This document shows, piece by piece, positions 1 through 6,675 of a stretch of 9,140 bases of DNA. The position numbers were made by a program, and so were the translations under genes. Location: contig CAZUAI010000133.1 of the NCBI GenBank assembly GCA_964617875.1, forward strand, positions 1 through 9,140. The letters are read 5' to 3'. The stretch is from CAZMVY01 sp964617875. GTDB lineage: Bacteria > Planctomycetota > Phycisphaerae > UBA1845 > PWPN01. Positions within the stretch are counted from its first letter, which is position 1. Every line of letters begins with the position of its first letter. Under the pieces are notes generated by a model, which saw only the letters and a program-made list of their open reading frames with translations, did no database searches and was not told the DNA's origin.

Positions 1-41
1 GAATCACCTACCCCAAGACGGCGCCGACCCAAAGCTGGTGA
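1..41 (+). CDS. Possible 3' end of an upstream gene (partial)
   Basis: The frame beginning at base 3 reads ITYPKTAPTQSW and then a TGA stop at 39-41. Eleven of its twelve sense codons end in G or C, matching the codon habit of the three confident genes. The other two forward frames do not show this bias. This suggests the tail of a plus-strand gene that begins outside the window. Only twelve codons are visible, so no family can be named. The competing frame from base 2 (stop at 53-55) is less GC3-biased. The call rests on codon periodicity alone. Confidence 0.28.
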   Translation, partial: ITYPKTAPTQSW

Positions 42-130
42 GAAATGCGGGTTAGTCTTTTGTGAACAATGCGTTAGTGATTTTGGCGTCCCATCGCCCG
101 AACATGAACGTCGGTTCCCCGGGGCCTTCG

Positions 131-180
131 GTTGGGTCTGGGGGCGCAACAGAGAGCATGGAGTTGGGTCTGGGGCAACA
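131..180. repeat. Imperfect direct repeat, about 20 bp
   Basis: GTTGGGTCTGGGGGCGCAAC (131-150, followed by A) and GTTGGGTCTGGGGCAACA (163-180) are near copies separated by 12 bases. The first has three extra bases within the G/C run. There is no evidence of function. It could be a remnant of a longer degenerate repeat or two binding sites. Confidence 0.5.
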
Positions 181-289
181 GCCCGGGGGGGCTTGACCAC
201 GAACGGGACGGTTCATGGGGTCCGATGTCGGGCATCGTTGCCACCGAGATAGGTGGTTTCAGGAGCATACGGCAGATTGTTTTCTTGAA

Positions 290-307
290 TGCAGTAATTG
301 CAGTAAT
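290..307. repeat. Perfect 9-bp tandem repeat TGCAGTAAT x2
   Basis: TGCAGTAAT occurs at 290-298 and again, without a gap, at 299-307, followed by GCA. The palindromic core TGCA thus appears three times (290, 299 and 307) at roughly one-turn spacing. It lies about 100 bases upstream of the promoter-like block. It could be an activator site or chance in an AT-rich spacer. The repeat is certain; the function is a guess. Confidence 0.55.
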
Positions 308-406
308 GCATGACTTCTGTTGCCAATTTCACGGCGCGAATGGGTTTCCATGGCTTGGTCGATATATAGGTAGGGTAGACGCGCGAGTTTTTTTGATGGC
401 GTTCGA

Positions 407-443
407 TTTTGCGCTTGAGGGCGGCATTATATAATGGTACAAT
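407..443 (+). promoter_or_regulatory. Two overlapping sigma-70-like promoters for the prepilin-like gene
   Basis: A perfect -10 hexamer TATAAT lies at 430-435, with T-rich candidates for a -35 at 407-413 (spacer 16-17). Overlapping it, TTGAGG at 415-420 and TACAAT at 438-443 are separated by exactly 17 bases, a second good sigma-70 arrangement. Both point toward the gene starting at 569 and would leave a leader of about 110-125 bases. This fits the general sigma-70 consensus. Promoter rules in this lineage are less well known, so the call is moderate. Confidence 0.5.
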
Positions 444-558
444 GGTCTATGGAGGGTAGGGTCTTGGGGAGTTCGGGCGGGCATTTGTGGTCCGCTGTCA
501 GAGGTCGCGGAACGGGTGGGCGGGTGTGAGTTTGCCTGTCAGCGCCTTGTTGGTGCAT

Positions 559-562
559 GGAG
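559..562 (+). promoter_or_regulatory. Ribosome binding site that decides the start of the prepilin-like gene
   Basis: GGAG at 559-562 sits six bases before the ATG at 569. The in-frame ATG at 557 overlaps this motif and has only a weak GGTG upstream. The start at 569 is therefore preferred, giving a protein beginning MSRLSRR instead of MEYIMSRLSRR. Confidence 0.65.
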
Positions 563-568
563 TATATC

Positions 569-1561
569 ATGAGCAGGTTGTCGCGTCGATGCCGGGGCGG
601 TGGATTCGGGCCTTCGCGGAGCGGGGCCTTTACGCTGATTGAATTGCTGGTCGTAGTGGCGATCATTGCGCTGCTGGTCTCGATCCTCTTGCCGTCGCTC
701 GGCCGCGCAAGGGAAGGGGCCAGATCGACCTTGTGCCTCGCGAACCTGAAGCAGATCTCGGGTGGTACGCTTATGTACGTGACGGACCAGCGGGGCTCCA
801 TGCCCGGGCCGATTCACATGGCTCTGTATCGGAACGCGGCCGACGAGTGGCTGAAGAACGCCCCGAGTGTCGATGCGGCCATGGACTTCTTCAACCAGAG
901 CCTGCCGTGCCTGATTGGCAGGTACCTGAGCGTCGGCAACGATAAGAAGGTGAAGACGCTCGATATGGTCACGGTCTGTCCCACCGCCGATGGAATCGCT
1001 GTTGCCAGTTCGGCTGGCCAGGGCTGGACCTATCAGCCGCGTGCATACTACCTCGCCAACTCCTTCGGGAAGAACCAGGCGGGCGTGAACACGGACCAGT
1101 CGAATGTGATCGACGTGAACCGCTACCCGTACTACGCTACGAAGGGCGGGCCGTACATGGGCTATCACAACGCGGGCAACTACCCCAAGAACCCCAAGTT
1201 CGTCGAAAACGGCGGTGAGTGGCCGAGGCGGCTCGATTCGATCCCGCAGCACGCCCGCGAGTGGATGATCGCGGACCTGTGGTATTGGCAGGCGCAGGCA
1301 CCGCGCCAGAACGTCAAACCGGTTGGCGTATGGCCGTTCGGGATTTTGAACACGGACAGCGGCTCGATCGCCAACAACGGGAAGCTCAAGGTTCCCTCGT
1401 TCGCGTTCCACGGCACCACCGCGCGGTATGACCCCACGCTGGGAACCGATACGAACATCAACACCCCGCGGATTCTGGGAGGCCGGACCAACGCGACGTT
1501 CCTGGACGGCCACGCCGAAGGCGTCCGCAAGTGGAAGGGGACGGTGAATCCGCAGTTTTGA
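569..1561 (+). CDS. Prepilin-like (pseudopilin) protein with N-terminal methylation/cleavage motif
   Basis: A 330-residue protein of the planctomycete prepilin-type N-terminal cleavage/methylation family (type II secretion/type IV pilin-like). A basic leader (residues 1-19, several Arg) precedes AFTLIELLVV at 20-29, then a hydrophobic helix to about 41. The pilin glutamate is E25. The helix runs into the family-typical LPSLGRAREGARSTLCLANL (41-60). The C-terminal part ends in GGRTNATFLDGHAEG (304-318), the DGH motif typical of these planctomycete proteins. The histidine that the H-X9-DG form of the family has ten residues before the D is a leucine here (L303). With E25 as +5, the residue before the cleavage point is Ala20, not Gly; cutting after Gly19 would shift E to +6. 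A prepilin peptidase should process it, leaving the helix in the inner membrane or a pseudopilus. Cysteines at 56, 114 and 137 are noted. It is followed in the same direction, after 345 bases, by a giant secreted protein. The substrate or assembly partner cannot be told from sequence. Confidence 0.9.
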   Translation: MSRLSRRCRGGGFGPSRSGAFTLIELLVVVAIIALLVSILLPSLGRAREGARSTLCLANLKQISGGTLMYVTDQRGSMPGPIHMALYRNAADEWLKNAPSVDAAMDFFNQSLPCLIGRYLSVGNDKKVKTLDMVTVCPTADGIAVASSAGQGWTYQPRAYYLANSFGKNQAGVNTDQSNVIDVNRYPYYATKGGPYMGYHNAGNYPKNPKFVENGGEWPRRLDSIPQHAREWMIADLWYWQAQAPRQNVKPVGVWPFGILNTDSGSIANNGKLKVPSFAFHGTTARYDPTLGTDTNINTPRILGGRTNATFLDGHAEGVRKWKGTVNPQF

Positions 1562-1906
1562 GCTGCGGCGGGGGGGCGGCAGGCCAGTGGCGGCTGCCCC
1601 GGAGCGACAGGCGGAGCGTGGGATGCAGGCACAGTGTCGTCTGTAGAGCTGTGTGCTGAGACGATGGCGGAGAAGGCTGGGGCAAGGAACGAGGGCCTTT
1701 GCGACGGGTGGTCGCGCGCGGGCGTGAGGCAGGTGACCGGGCCGAGCCGCTGAGTTGCCGCAGGAATCGCCGGGACCGGTGCTGTTCTGTGGAACGTGGG
1801 GATGATGGCTGTCCGATGTGGCGGCCTGGTTCTTGGTCGAAGACATGGTGTTGTTCGGCGGGCCAACGTGGCCGGCCGTGAACAGTGGACGAAAGGAGTT
1901 TGAGGC
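1562..1906. other. Long intergenic region between the prepilin-like and giant secreted protein genes
   Basis: A 345-base gap without a convincing gene. An imperfect hairpin follows the first gene closely (GGCAG at 1578-1582 with CTGCC at 1594-1598, enclosing GCC/GGC). It has no T-tract, so it is not a clear intrinsic terminator. No good -35/-10 pair was found. A strong Shine-Dalgarno AAAGGAG at 1892-1898 lies eight bases before the ATG at 1907. Whether the two genes share a transcript is undecided. Confidence 0.5.
1892..1898 (+). promoter_or_regulatory. Strong Shine-Dalgarno for the giant secreted protein
   Basis: AAAGGAG ends eight bases before ATG 1907. The protein from that ATG starts with a textbook signal peptide, which confirms the start. 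Confidence 0.8.
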
Positions 1907-4900
1907 ATGAAGGCACGAGTCGCGTTTGTCTTGGGCGTTGCGGCGGTCCTGGCCGCTTCGTCGCTCGCATTGGGGACGACACGGACGTTCGATTTTACCA
2001 CGGGATATGGCACGCCGGACCAACCCTGCGGGGATACTCCCCCGCGAAACCCGCCCATGTTCAACCGGCCGGGCTACGGCTATCAAACGGCCGCCTACGT
2101 GGACGGCACCGATGGGTGCGGCTACGGTGCGTTCAATCCGACCAACACGTCCTACAATCTCGGCACAGACAGCCTGTTGACGGACGACTTCTACGCCAGC
2201 CAGTTTAATTGCAACGAAATACGCTTCAGTTGGACCAATCCGGCGGATGACAAGTCGTGGGTCCGCGTGCCCACGTACAGGGCCGGCTCGCCGGCCGTCA
2301 CGCCGACGTCGGCGAACCCGACGGTCCACCTCGGTGTGGGCAGCTCGATCTCGATGAAGATCATGGCCTTCGGCACGGACGGAAACGCGGGCGATGAAGG
2401 ATGGGTTTCGACCGGCGCGCTGGAAATCGCGCTGTGCATCCGCGAAACCGGCAAGAACTTCCCGCTCGGAAACGACGGGGGCGACAGCGGGACGGTGGAG
2501 TTTGTCGGCGTGGACACCAAGGGCGTCACCGGCGACGAGAACACCCCGATCGGCGGCGTCGTGATCGCGAGCAACGGCTCCTCGCCGCCGGGCGAGTTCA
2601 CGACGGTCAAATGGACGTTCGTCGATCGTCTTCCCGAAGGCGCGCCGGACGGGGTTGTGGACGGTGTGGACGTGAGCGTGACGCCCTATGGCGGGAGCGA
2701 GACGGTCTACCAGAAGAAGATCGTCAGCTTCTCGGGCGATGGCATTCTGTCGGCATCGTACAACCGCGGTACGCTGGACGGCCTGGCGATCCGCAAGGCG
2801 GAAGCCGACGACCAGACCAAGAAGTGGTACGTCGATATCGACGACGTCGTCATCGACGCCCCCAGCGTGACCACCGAGCCGGTGGGGATCCAGGCCCCGC
2901 TGAGCGTCGTTCAGACGAGCGTGACCGTGACCACGATCGACCCGGCGGCCACTGCGGTCAAGCTGTACGTGACGCCGGCGGGCGGTTCGCGAACGCTTGT
3001 GGCCACGCACACGGGGCCGTTCCCCGATGGCACCACGACGTTCGGCCCCTCCGACAACCTGCCGCCGGAGGGCAGCGACTACCTCCGTCTGAATGATGTG
3101 TACGAGGCGACGCAGGTGATCGACGGCGGCGAGAGCGAGTACTCGGCCGGCGTCACCGTCCAGAGCGCCGCGATCATCATCGACAACTTCGATACGTACC
3201 CGACCGAGGCCGCCCGCACGGCGGTTTGGAGCACGGTCTACAGCGGAGGATCCGGCAATTCATACAACCCCGTCCTCGACATCAACAACGTATTCCAGAC
3301 GTGCCCGAACGCGTTGAAGCTGCCTGGCGGCATCGGCAGTACCGGCACGGTGACCCGGCGATCCCGCAGCCTTCCCAACGGTCCGATGCAGGGCAGCGAC
3401 GAGATCCCTCTGTGGTTCCAGTGGAAGGTGTATGTGGCGGGCAACTCGTCCGCTTACTACTGTGCCGGTCGGCACTACCTCCAGTTGAACCCCTCCACCG
3501 CATTCAGCAGCAGCTACATCGGCATGGGGGTCTATTCGTCATTGAGCTTCTGGAACTGGTCCTATGTCAGCAACGCGAGCACGCCGACCTGGACGGCCAG
3601 CACGAAGCCAATTACGTTCAACACCTGGCATACGTTGGCGGTCAAGATCACAACATCGAGTCTCCAGTACTTCGTCGACGGCGAGAGCATCGGCACGGGT
3701 ACGCGAGGCGGTTTCACGGGCACGATCAACGGCATCGTATTGGGCGGGCCGTACTCCGGCGGGAGTACGTCGAAACCCAACTGCGATCAGTGGATTGACA
3801 GCATCTGCGCCTCGTACGGCCAGACGCCCGAGGATGCAAACCCGGCGCGAACGGACATGGTGACGCTCCTCGGGCCGCTGCCGGCCGGCGCCACCACCGT
3901 GAAGGTTTCCGGCGTGAATGCGGCGGCGAGCGCGATCACGATTTACGACGGCGCCACCGTGATCGGCACGAAGACCAGCGGCATCGTGGCCGGCATCAAC
4001 GAGGTTACGGTAAGCGCCCTGGTTGCAGGCCACAGCATCCAGGCCTCGCAGACAGTCAATCCGCTCGGCGAAAGCTGTGCGAGCGCCCCGATTGTCGTCG
4101 GAGCGTGTTCGCCCGTGCCGGGGGTGACCGTGTCAGGCCCGCTCAGCGCGGGACAGACAACCGTTACCGTGACGGGCGTCAAGACGTCCGAGTACCCGGC
4201 CACGGACATCAAGATCTACGCCGACGGGGCGTTGATTGCGACCGGACCGGCCACCGGCGCAACGACGACGGTCACGGTCCCGCCTCTCGTGGCCGGCAAG
4301 ACCATCAAGGCGACGCAGGTCGTCAATACGATTGAGGGCTGCATGCCGGCCTGGGGGCCCATCGTGGGTTCCGGCAGCAACGGCTCGTTGTACTTGACGC
4401 TGGGCATCAAGGAGAACGCGGCGCTCAACCCCGGCCCGCAGACCATCGGCGCCGATGGGACAAGCGGCGGATCGGGTTGGCAGTGGATCGGCTCGACGAC
4501 GAGGATCGGCGACGCCCCGGTGGGCAAGCCGATCAGCCCGAGCCGGGATTGGCAGACCATTACGTTTGACCCGGCCACCGATCCGATCTCGGCCACGAGC
4601 CTCGGCACGACCGGTACGACCACCGGGCTCGACGGTACGTACGGCATCATCGACCACCTGGGCATCACGACCGGGGGCACGGATACCGGCCCGTACGTGC
4701 TGTACATCGACAACGTCGAAAACGACGGTGTGACGTTCGGGACGTTCGAGAACCCGCCCTACGTTGCGGGAACGAACACCGTGATGTTCCGCCAGCCGAG
4801 TTACTCGGGCACAACGAGCGGCAACATCTGGGCAAGCCCCAACTACACCCGTATCGATGCCGCGTACGGCGACGGCAGCCTCCAGTCGAACAAGGTGACG

Positions 4901-6481
4901 TTCGCCTTCGTGGACAACGCGGCCAGTCGCTGGGTCCGGCTCGTGACGTACAATGCCCCCGGCGGGTTGCCGAACCCGATTATCAACCTCACCAAGCCGA
5001 CGACGTTCCGCATCCTGCTGCTGCCGGCGTGCAAGACGCCGACGATTGACGGACCGATCAAGGCCGGCGACACGACCGTTTCGCTCACCGGCTGCGACGT
5101 GACGGCGGACGGGGTCAAGGTGTACGGCGGCGCCGACCACTCCGAGGTGCTCGCCGACCCGACGACGGTGACCGGTGCCGCAATGTCCGTCACGCTGAAG
5201 CGGGCGCTGGTCAAGGGCGACGTGGTCAGCGTGGTGCAGATCTACGGCGGCGTTGAGAACTGCTACTCGACGCCAGCCACCGCCGGTTCCGGCCACAACG
5301 CCGGTCTCCTCCTGTCGCTCGGCATTCGCGAGAATACGAGCCTGACGGGCGGCATCGGCGAGGACGGCGGGACCACGGGGGCCAACATCACCTGGATCGG
5401 GGCGAGCAGCAAGAACGGCGGCGCCCCGGTCGGCAAGGCGATCACGCCGAGTTCGAGCTGGCAGACGATCGAGTTCGATCCGGTGAATGATCCCAAGCTC
5501 GCCTTCACCGGCGCCGGGACCCTCAACGGCGCGTTCGGCGTGCTGGAGCACCTGGCGGTCACGGTCGATCCGGCCAACCCGGACACCGGTCCCTATGTGC
5601 TGTACATCGACAACATCACGAACGGTTCGACTGTGTTCGGTACGTACGAGAACCCGCCGTACGCTCCGGATACGGCGTCTGTGGGGTTCCGTCCGCCGGC
5701 CTATTCGGGCAGTACGGACATGAACGTCCTTGCCGTTCCGTCCGTGTCGGTCGTGGATGGGTATCACGGCGACGCGAGCGCCCAGTCCGTCAGGCTCGAG
5801 TGGCAGTTCCGCGACGAGAGCCCGTCCCGCTGGGTCCGTGTGACGAGCGGTGTCGCCGCGGGCAACCAGCCCAACCCGATGGTGAACCTGACGCAGAAGA
5901 TCACGATCAGCTACCTGCTGTTGCCGGCGTGCTCGGCGACGACGGTGAGCGCGGTCGAGACGACGTACAGGAAGTATGACGGCACCTATACGAAGTGGGG
6001 CTTTGCGGGTGAGACGCTGAGCGTCAAGATCACCGGCACCAACTTCAGTGCGGGCGCGTCCGTCAAGCTGAAGAGGACGGGCCAGGCCGCGATTTCGGCC
6101 GTCAATGTCGTCGTGGACAGCGACACGCAGATCACCTGCGACCTGAACCTGGCGGGCGCCGCCACCGGCAAGTGGGACGTGGAAGTCACCAGCTGCGGTG
6201 CCGCGAGCCTCGCCGAGGGCTTCGAGGTGATGCCGGCGTGCAACAATCCGCCGCAGAACGTCGTGGACGAGGCCGGCGACGGGGGCGATGTCGATATCAT
6301 CGACTTCTCCGCGTTCTCCGGCTGCTTCAACGGGCCGAACAACCCGTGGCCGGGGCCGCCGATCGACAGCAACAAGTGCCGTTGCTTCGATATCGCGCGC
6401 GACGGCGACGTCGATATCCTCGACTTCGGGGCGTTCTCCCAGTGCTTCAACGGTCCGAACCAGCCGCCGGCCTGCCGATAG
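1907..6481 (+). CDS. Giant secreted multidomain protein with LamG-like, Ig-like, IPT/TIG-like and dockerin-like domains
   Basis: A 1524-residue exported protein. Signal peptide 1-22 (MKAR, then a hydrophobic core, cut near LALG/TT). Approximate domains: jelly-roll-like module A 25-317 (SWVRVPTY, ALCIRETG, YVDIDDVVID); Ig-like 1 at 318-420; LamG/concanavalin-like domain 421-640, opening IDNFDTYP and carrying the hallmarks FNTWHTLAVKI and QYFVDGESIG; Ig-like 2 and 3 at 641-735 and 736-822 (pattern AGxTTVxVxGV...VAGxxIxAxQ); module C 823-1042; Ig-like 4 at 1043-1122; module D 1123-1342; IPT/TIG-like 1343-1446 (GETLSVKITGTNFSAGASV); dockerin-like pair 1447-1524. Modules C and D are tandem duplicates. 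No catalytic motif is seen, so binding or scaffolding (carbohydrate or surface contact) is the likeliest role; this is inferred. It lies downstream of a prepilin-like gene and is convergent with another secreted repeat protein. No C-terminal membrane anchor is present, so it is either released or held by its C-terminal module. The CFNGPN ending is characteristic of planctomycete secreted proteins. Exact ligand unknown. Confidence 0.92.
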   Translation: MKARVAFVLGVAAVLAASSLALGTTRTFDFTTGYGTPDQPCGDTPPRNPPMFNRPGYGYQTAAYVDGTDGCGYGAFNPTNTSYNLGTDSLLTDDFYASQFNCNEIRFSWTNPADDKSWVRVPTYRAGSPAVTPTSANPTVHLGVGSSISMKIMAFGTDGNAGDEGWVSTGALEIALCIRETGKNFPLGNDGGDSGTVEFVGVDTKGVTGDENTPIGGVVIASNGSSPPGEFTTVKWTFVDRLPEGAPDGVVDGVDVSVTPYGGSETVYQKKIVSFSGDGILSASYNRGTLDGLAIRKAEADDQTKKWYVDIDDVVIDAPSVTTEPVGIQAPLSVVQTSVTVTTIDPAATAVKLYVTPAGGSRTLVATHTGPFPDGTTTFGPSDNLPPEGSDYLRLNDVYEATQVIDGGESEYSAGVTVQSAAIIIDNFDTYPTEAARTAVWSTVYSGGSGNSYNPVLDINNVFQTCPNALKLPGGIGSTGTVTRRSRSLPNGPMQGSDEIPLWFQWKVYVAGNSSAYYCAGRHYLQLNPSTAFSSSYIGMGVYSSLSFWNWSYVSNASTPTWTASTKPITFNTWHTLAVKITTSSLQYFVDGESIGTGTRGGFTGTINGIVLGGPYSGGSTSKPNCDQWIDSICASYGQTPEDANPARTDMVTLLGPLPAGATTVKVSGVNAAASAITIYDGATVIGTKTSGIVAGINEVTVSALVAGHSIQASQTVNPLGESCASAPIVVGACSPVPGVTVSGPLSAGQTTVTVTGVKTSEYPATDIKIYADGALIATGPATGATTTVTVPPLVAGKTIKATQVVNTIEGCMPAWGPIVGSGSNGSLYLTLGIKENAALNPGPQTIGADGTSGGSGWQWIGSTTRIGDAPVGKPISPSRDWQTITFDPATDPISATSLGTTGTTTGLDGTYGIIDHLGITTGGTDTGPYVLYIDNVENDGVTFGTFENPPYVAGTNTVMFRQPSYSGTTSGNIWASPNYTRIDAAYGDGSLQSNKVTFAFVDNAASRWVRLVTYNAPGGLPNPIINLTKPTTFRILLLPACKTPTIDGPIKAGDTTVSLTGCDVTADGVKVYGGADHSEVLADPTTVTGAAMSVTLKRALVKGDVVSVVQIYGGVENCYSTPATAGSGHNAGLLLSLGIRENTSLTGGIGEDGGTTGANITWIGASSKNGGAPVGKAITPSSSWQTIEFDPVNDPKLAFTGAGTLNGAFGVLEHLAVTVDPANPDTGPYVLYIDNITNGSTVFGTYENPPYAPDTASVGFRPPAYSGSTDMNVLAVPSVSVVDGYHGDASAQSVRLEWQFRDESPSRWVRVTSGVAAGNQPNPMVNLTQKITISYLLLPACSATTVSAVETTYRKYDGTYTKWGFAGETLSVKITGTNFSAGASVKLKRTGQAAISAVNVVVDSDTQITCDLNLAGAATGKWDVEVTSCGAASLAEGFEVMPACNNPPQNVVDEAGDGGDVDIIDFSAFSGCFNGPNNPWPGPPIDSNKCRCFDIARDGDVDILDFGAFSQCFNGPNQPPACR
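4373..5932 (+). repeat. Tandem in-frame duplication of a roughly 300-residue unit inside the giant protein
   Basis: Residues 823-1042 and 1123-1342 are copies separated by an Ig-like module. Each contains a conserved LGIxEN, a PVGKxIxPS, a WQTIxFDP, a GPYVLYIDN, an ENPPY, an SRWVR and a closing LLLPAC. From DTGPYVLYIDN to LLLPAC (926-1042 against 1226-1342) the copies align over 117 residues without a gap. By hand count about half the positions are identical. The DNA offset over this stretch is exactly 900 bases (for example 5015-5032 against 5915-5932). The first parts of the copies are offset by 915, so small indels occurred there. The duplication is old, judging by the divergence. Confidence 0.88.
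6245..6478 (+). other. C-terminal dockerin-like calcium-loop pair
   Basis: Two copies of an EF-hand-like loop end the giant protein, each continuing into a short helix and CFNGPN. Loop 2 reads DIARDGDVDILD (residues 1495-1506): Asp at positions 1, 5, 9 and 12, but Ala at position 3. Loop 1 reads EAGDGGDVDIID: Glu at 1, Gly at 3 and 5, so it is more degenerate. The pair resembles type I dockerins in doubling and spacing. The planctomycete version with Cys-Phe-x-Gly-Pro tails is a recognisable variant. In cellulosomal systems dockerins bind cohesins; no cohesin is visible in this window, so partner binding here is unproven. Confidence 0.75.
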
Positions 6482-6484
6482 GCA

Positions 6485-6507
6485 CGTCCGGGCGGCGGGC
6501 ACGGACG
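6485..6507 (+). other. Small hairpin after the stop codon of the giant gene
   Basis: CGTCCG at 6485-6490 can pair with CGGACG at 6502-6507 around an 11-base loop. It directly follows the stop codon and precedes the stronger hairpin at 6527. A short TTTT (6521-6524) occurs about 14 bases later, too far to make this a standard terminator by itself. Confidence 0.35.
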
Positions 6508-6526
6508 CTGTAGCGTAGTGTTTTCA

Positions 6527-6570
6527 AGGCCGCGCGGCTTGCGATCAGCAGGCCGCGCGGCCTCTTCTTT
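6527..6570 (+). terminator. Strong intrinsic terminator of the giant secreted protein gene
   Basis: AGGCCGCGCGGC (6527-6538) pairs perfectly over 12 bp with GCCGCGCGGCCT (6552-6563), with a possible further T-G pair closing an 11-base loop. CTTCTTT follows at 6564-6570. The core GCCGCGCGGC is itself palindromic, so the arms are at once direct and inverted repeats. On the minus strand the hairpin is followed by TTGAAAACAC, not a T-run. It would therefore be a poor intrinsic terminator for the convergent gene, though it may still stop polymerase. Confidence 0.85.
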
Positions 6571-6675
6571 GTCCGTCGTCGGGGGTTCGCGGTTCCGTTG
6601 GTCCGTTGCCCGGTGCCGCCGACACGCGGCGCCCATTGCGGGCCGCTCGCGACGCATCAATGGCCAGGACGGGCG

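Larger units (their letters stand above)
42..414. other. Non-coding stretch upstream of the prepilin-like gene
   Basis: No convincing gene is present on either strand. The 280-440 part is visibly richer in A and T than the rest of the window, as expected of a regulatory region. It contains an imperfect direct repeat (131-180), a perfect 9-bp tandem repeat (290-307) and leads into the promoter-like block at 407-443. A plus-strand reading frame to 434 exists but has AT-rich third positions unlike the real genes. No tRNA or other structured RNA was recognised. Confidence 0.5.

Noticed and set aside
225..434. Small plus-strand frame of 69 codons from ATG 225 with a hydrophobic middle
   Set aside because: Its third codon positions are AT-rich, unlike all confident genes here. 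There is no good ribosome site, and its end overlaps the perfect TATAAT. A small protein cannot be fully excluded.
557..568. Upstream ATG of the prepilin-like gene (four extra residues)
   Set aside because: The ATG overlaps the GGAG that serves the ATG at 569 and has only a weak site of its own.
1578..1598. Hairpin after the prepilin-like gene as a terminator
   Set aside because: The stem is interrupted by a bulge and is not followed by a T-run.
1699..1881. 60-codon plus-strand frame in the 345-base gap
   Set aside because: Arg- and Cys-rich composition, no ribosome site, no domain; looks like chance in GC-rich DNA.
539..3010. Minus-strand open frame of 823 codons opposite the prepilin-like gene and the start of the giant gene
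   Set aside because: It is rich in Arg, His, Asp, Ala, Gly and Val, as expected when GC-rich codons are read backwards. It has no recognisable domain and covers two well-supported plus-strand genes with signal peptides and Shine-Dalgarno sites.
4133..6502. Minus-strand open frame of 789 codons opposite the giant gene
   Set aside because: Same mirror-image composition. It even shows repetition that simply reflects the plus-strand duplication. The plus strand encodes clear domains throughout.
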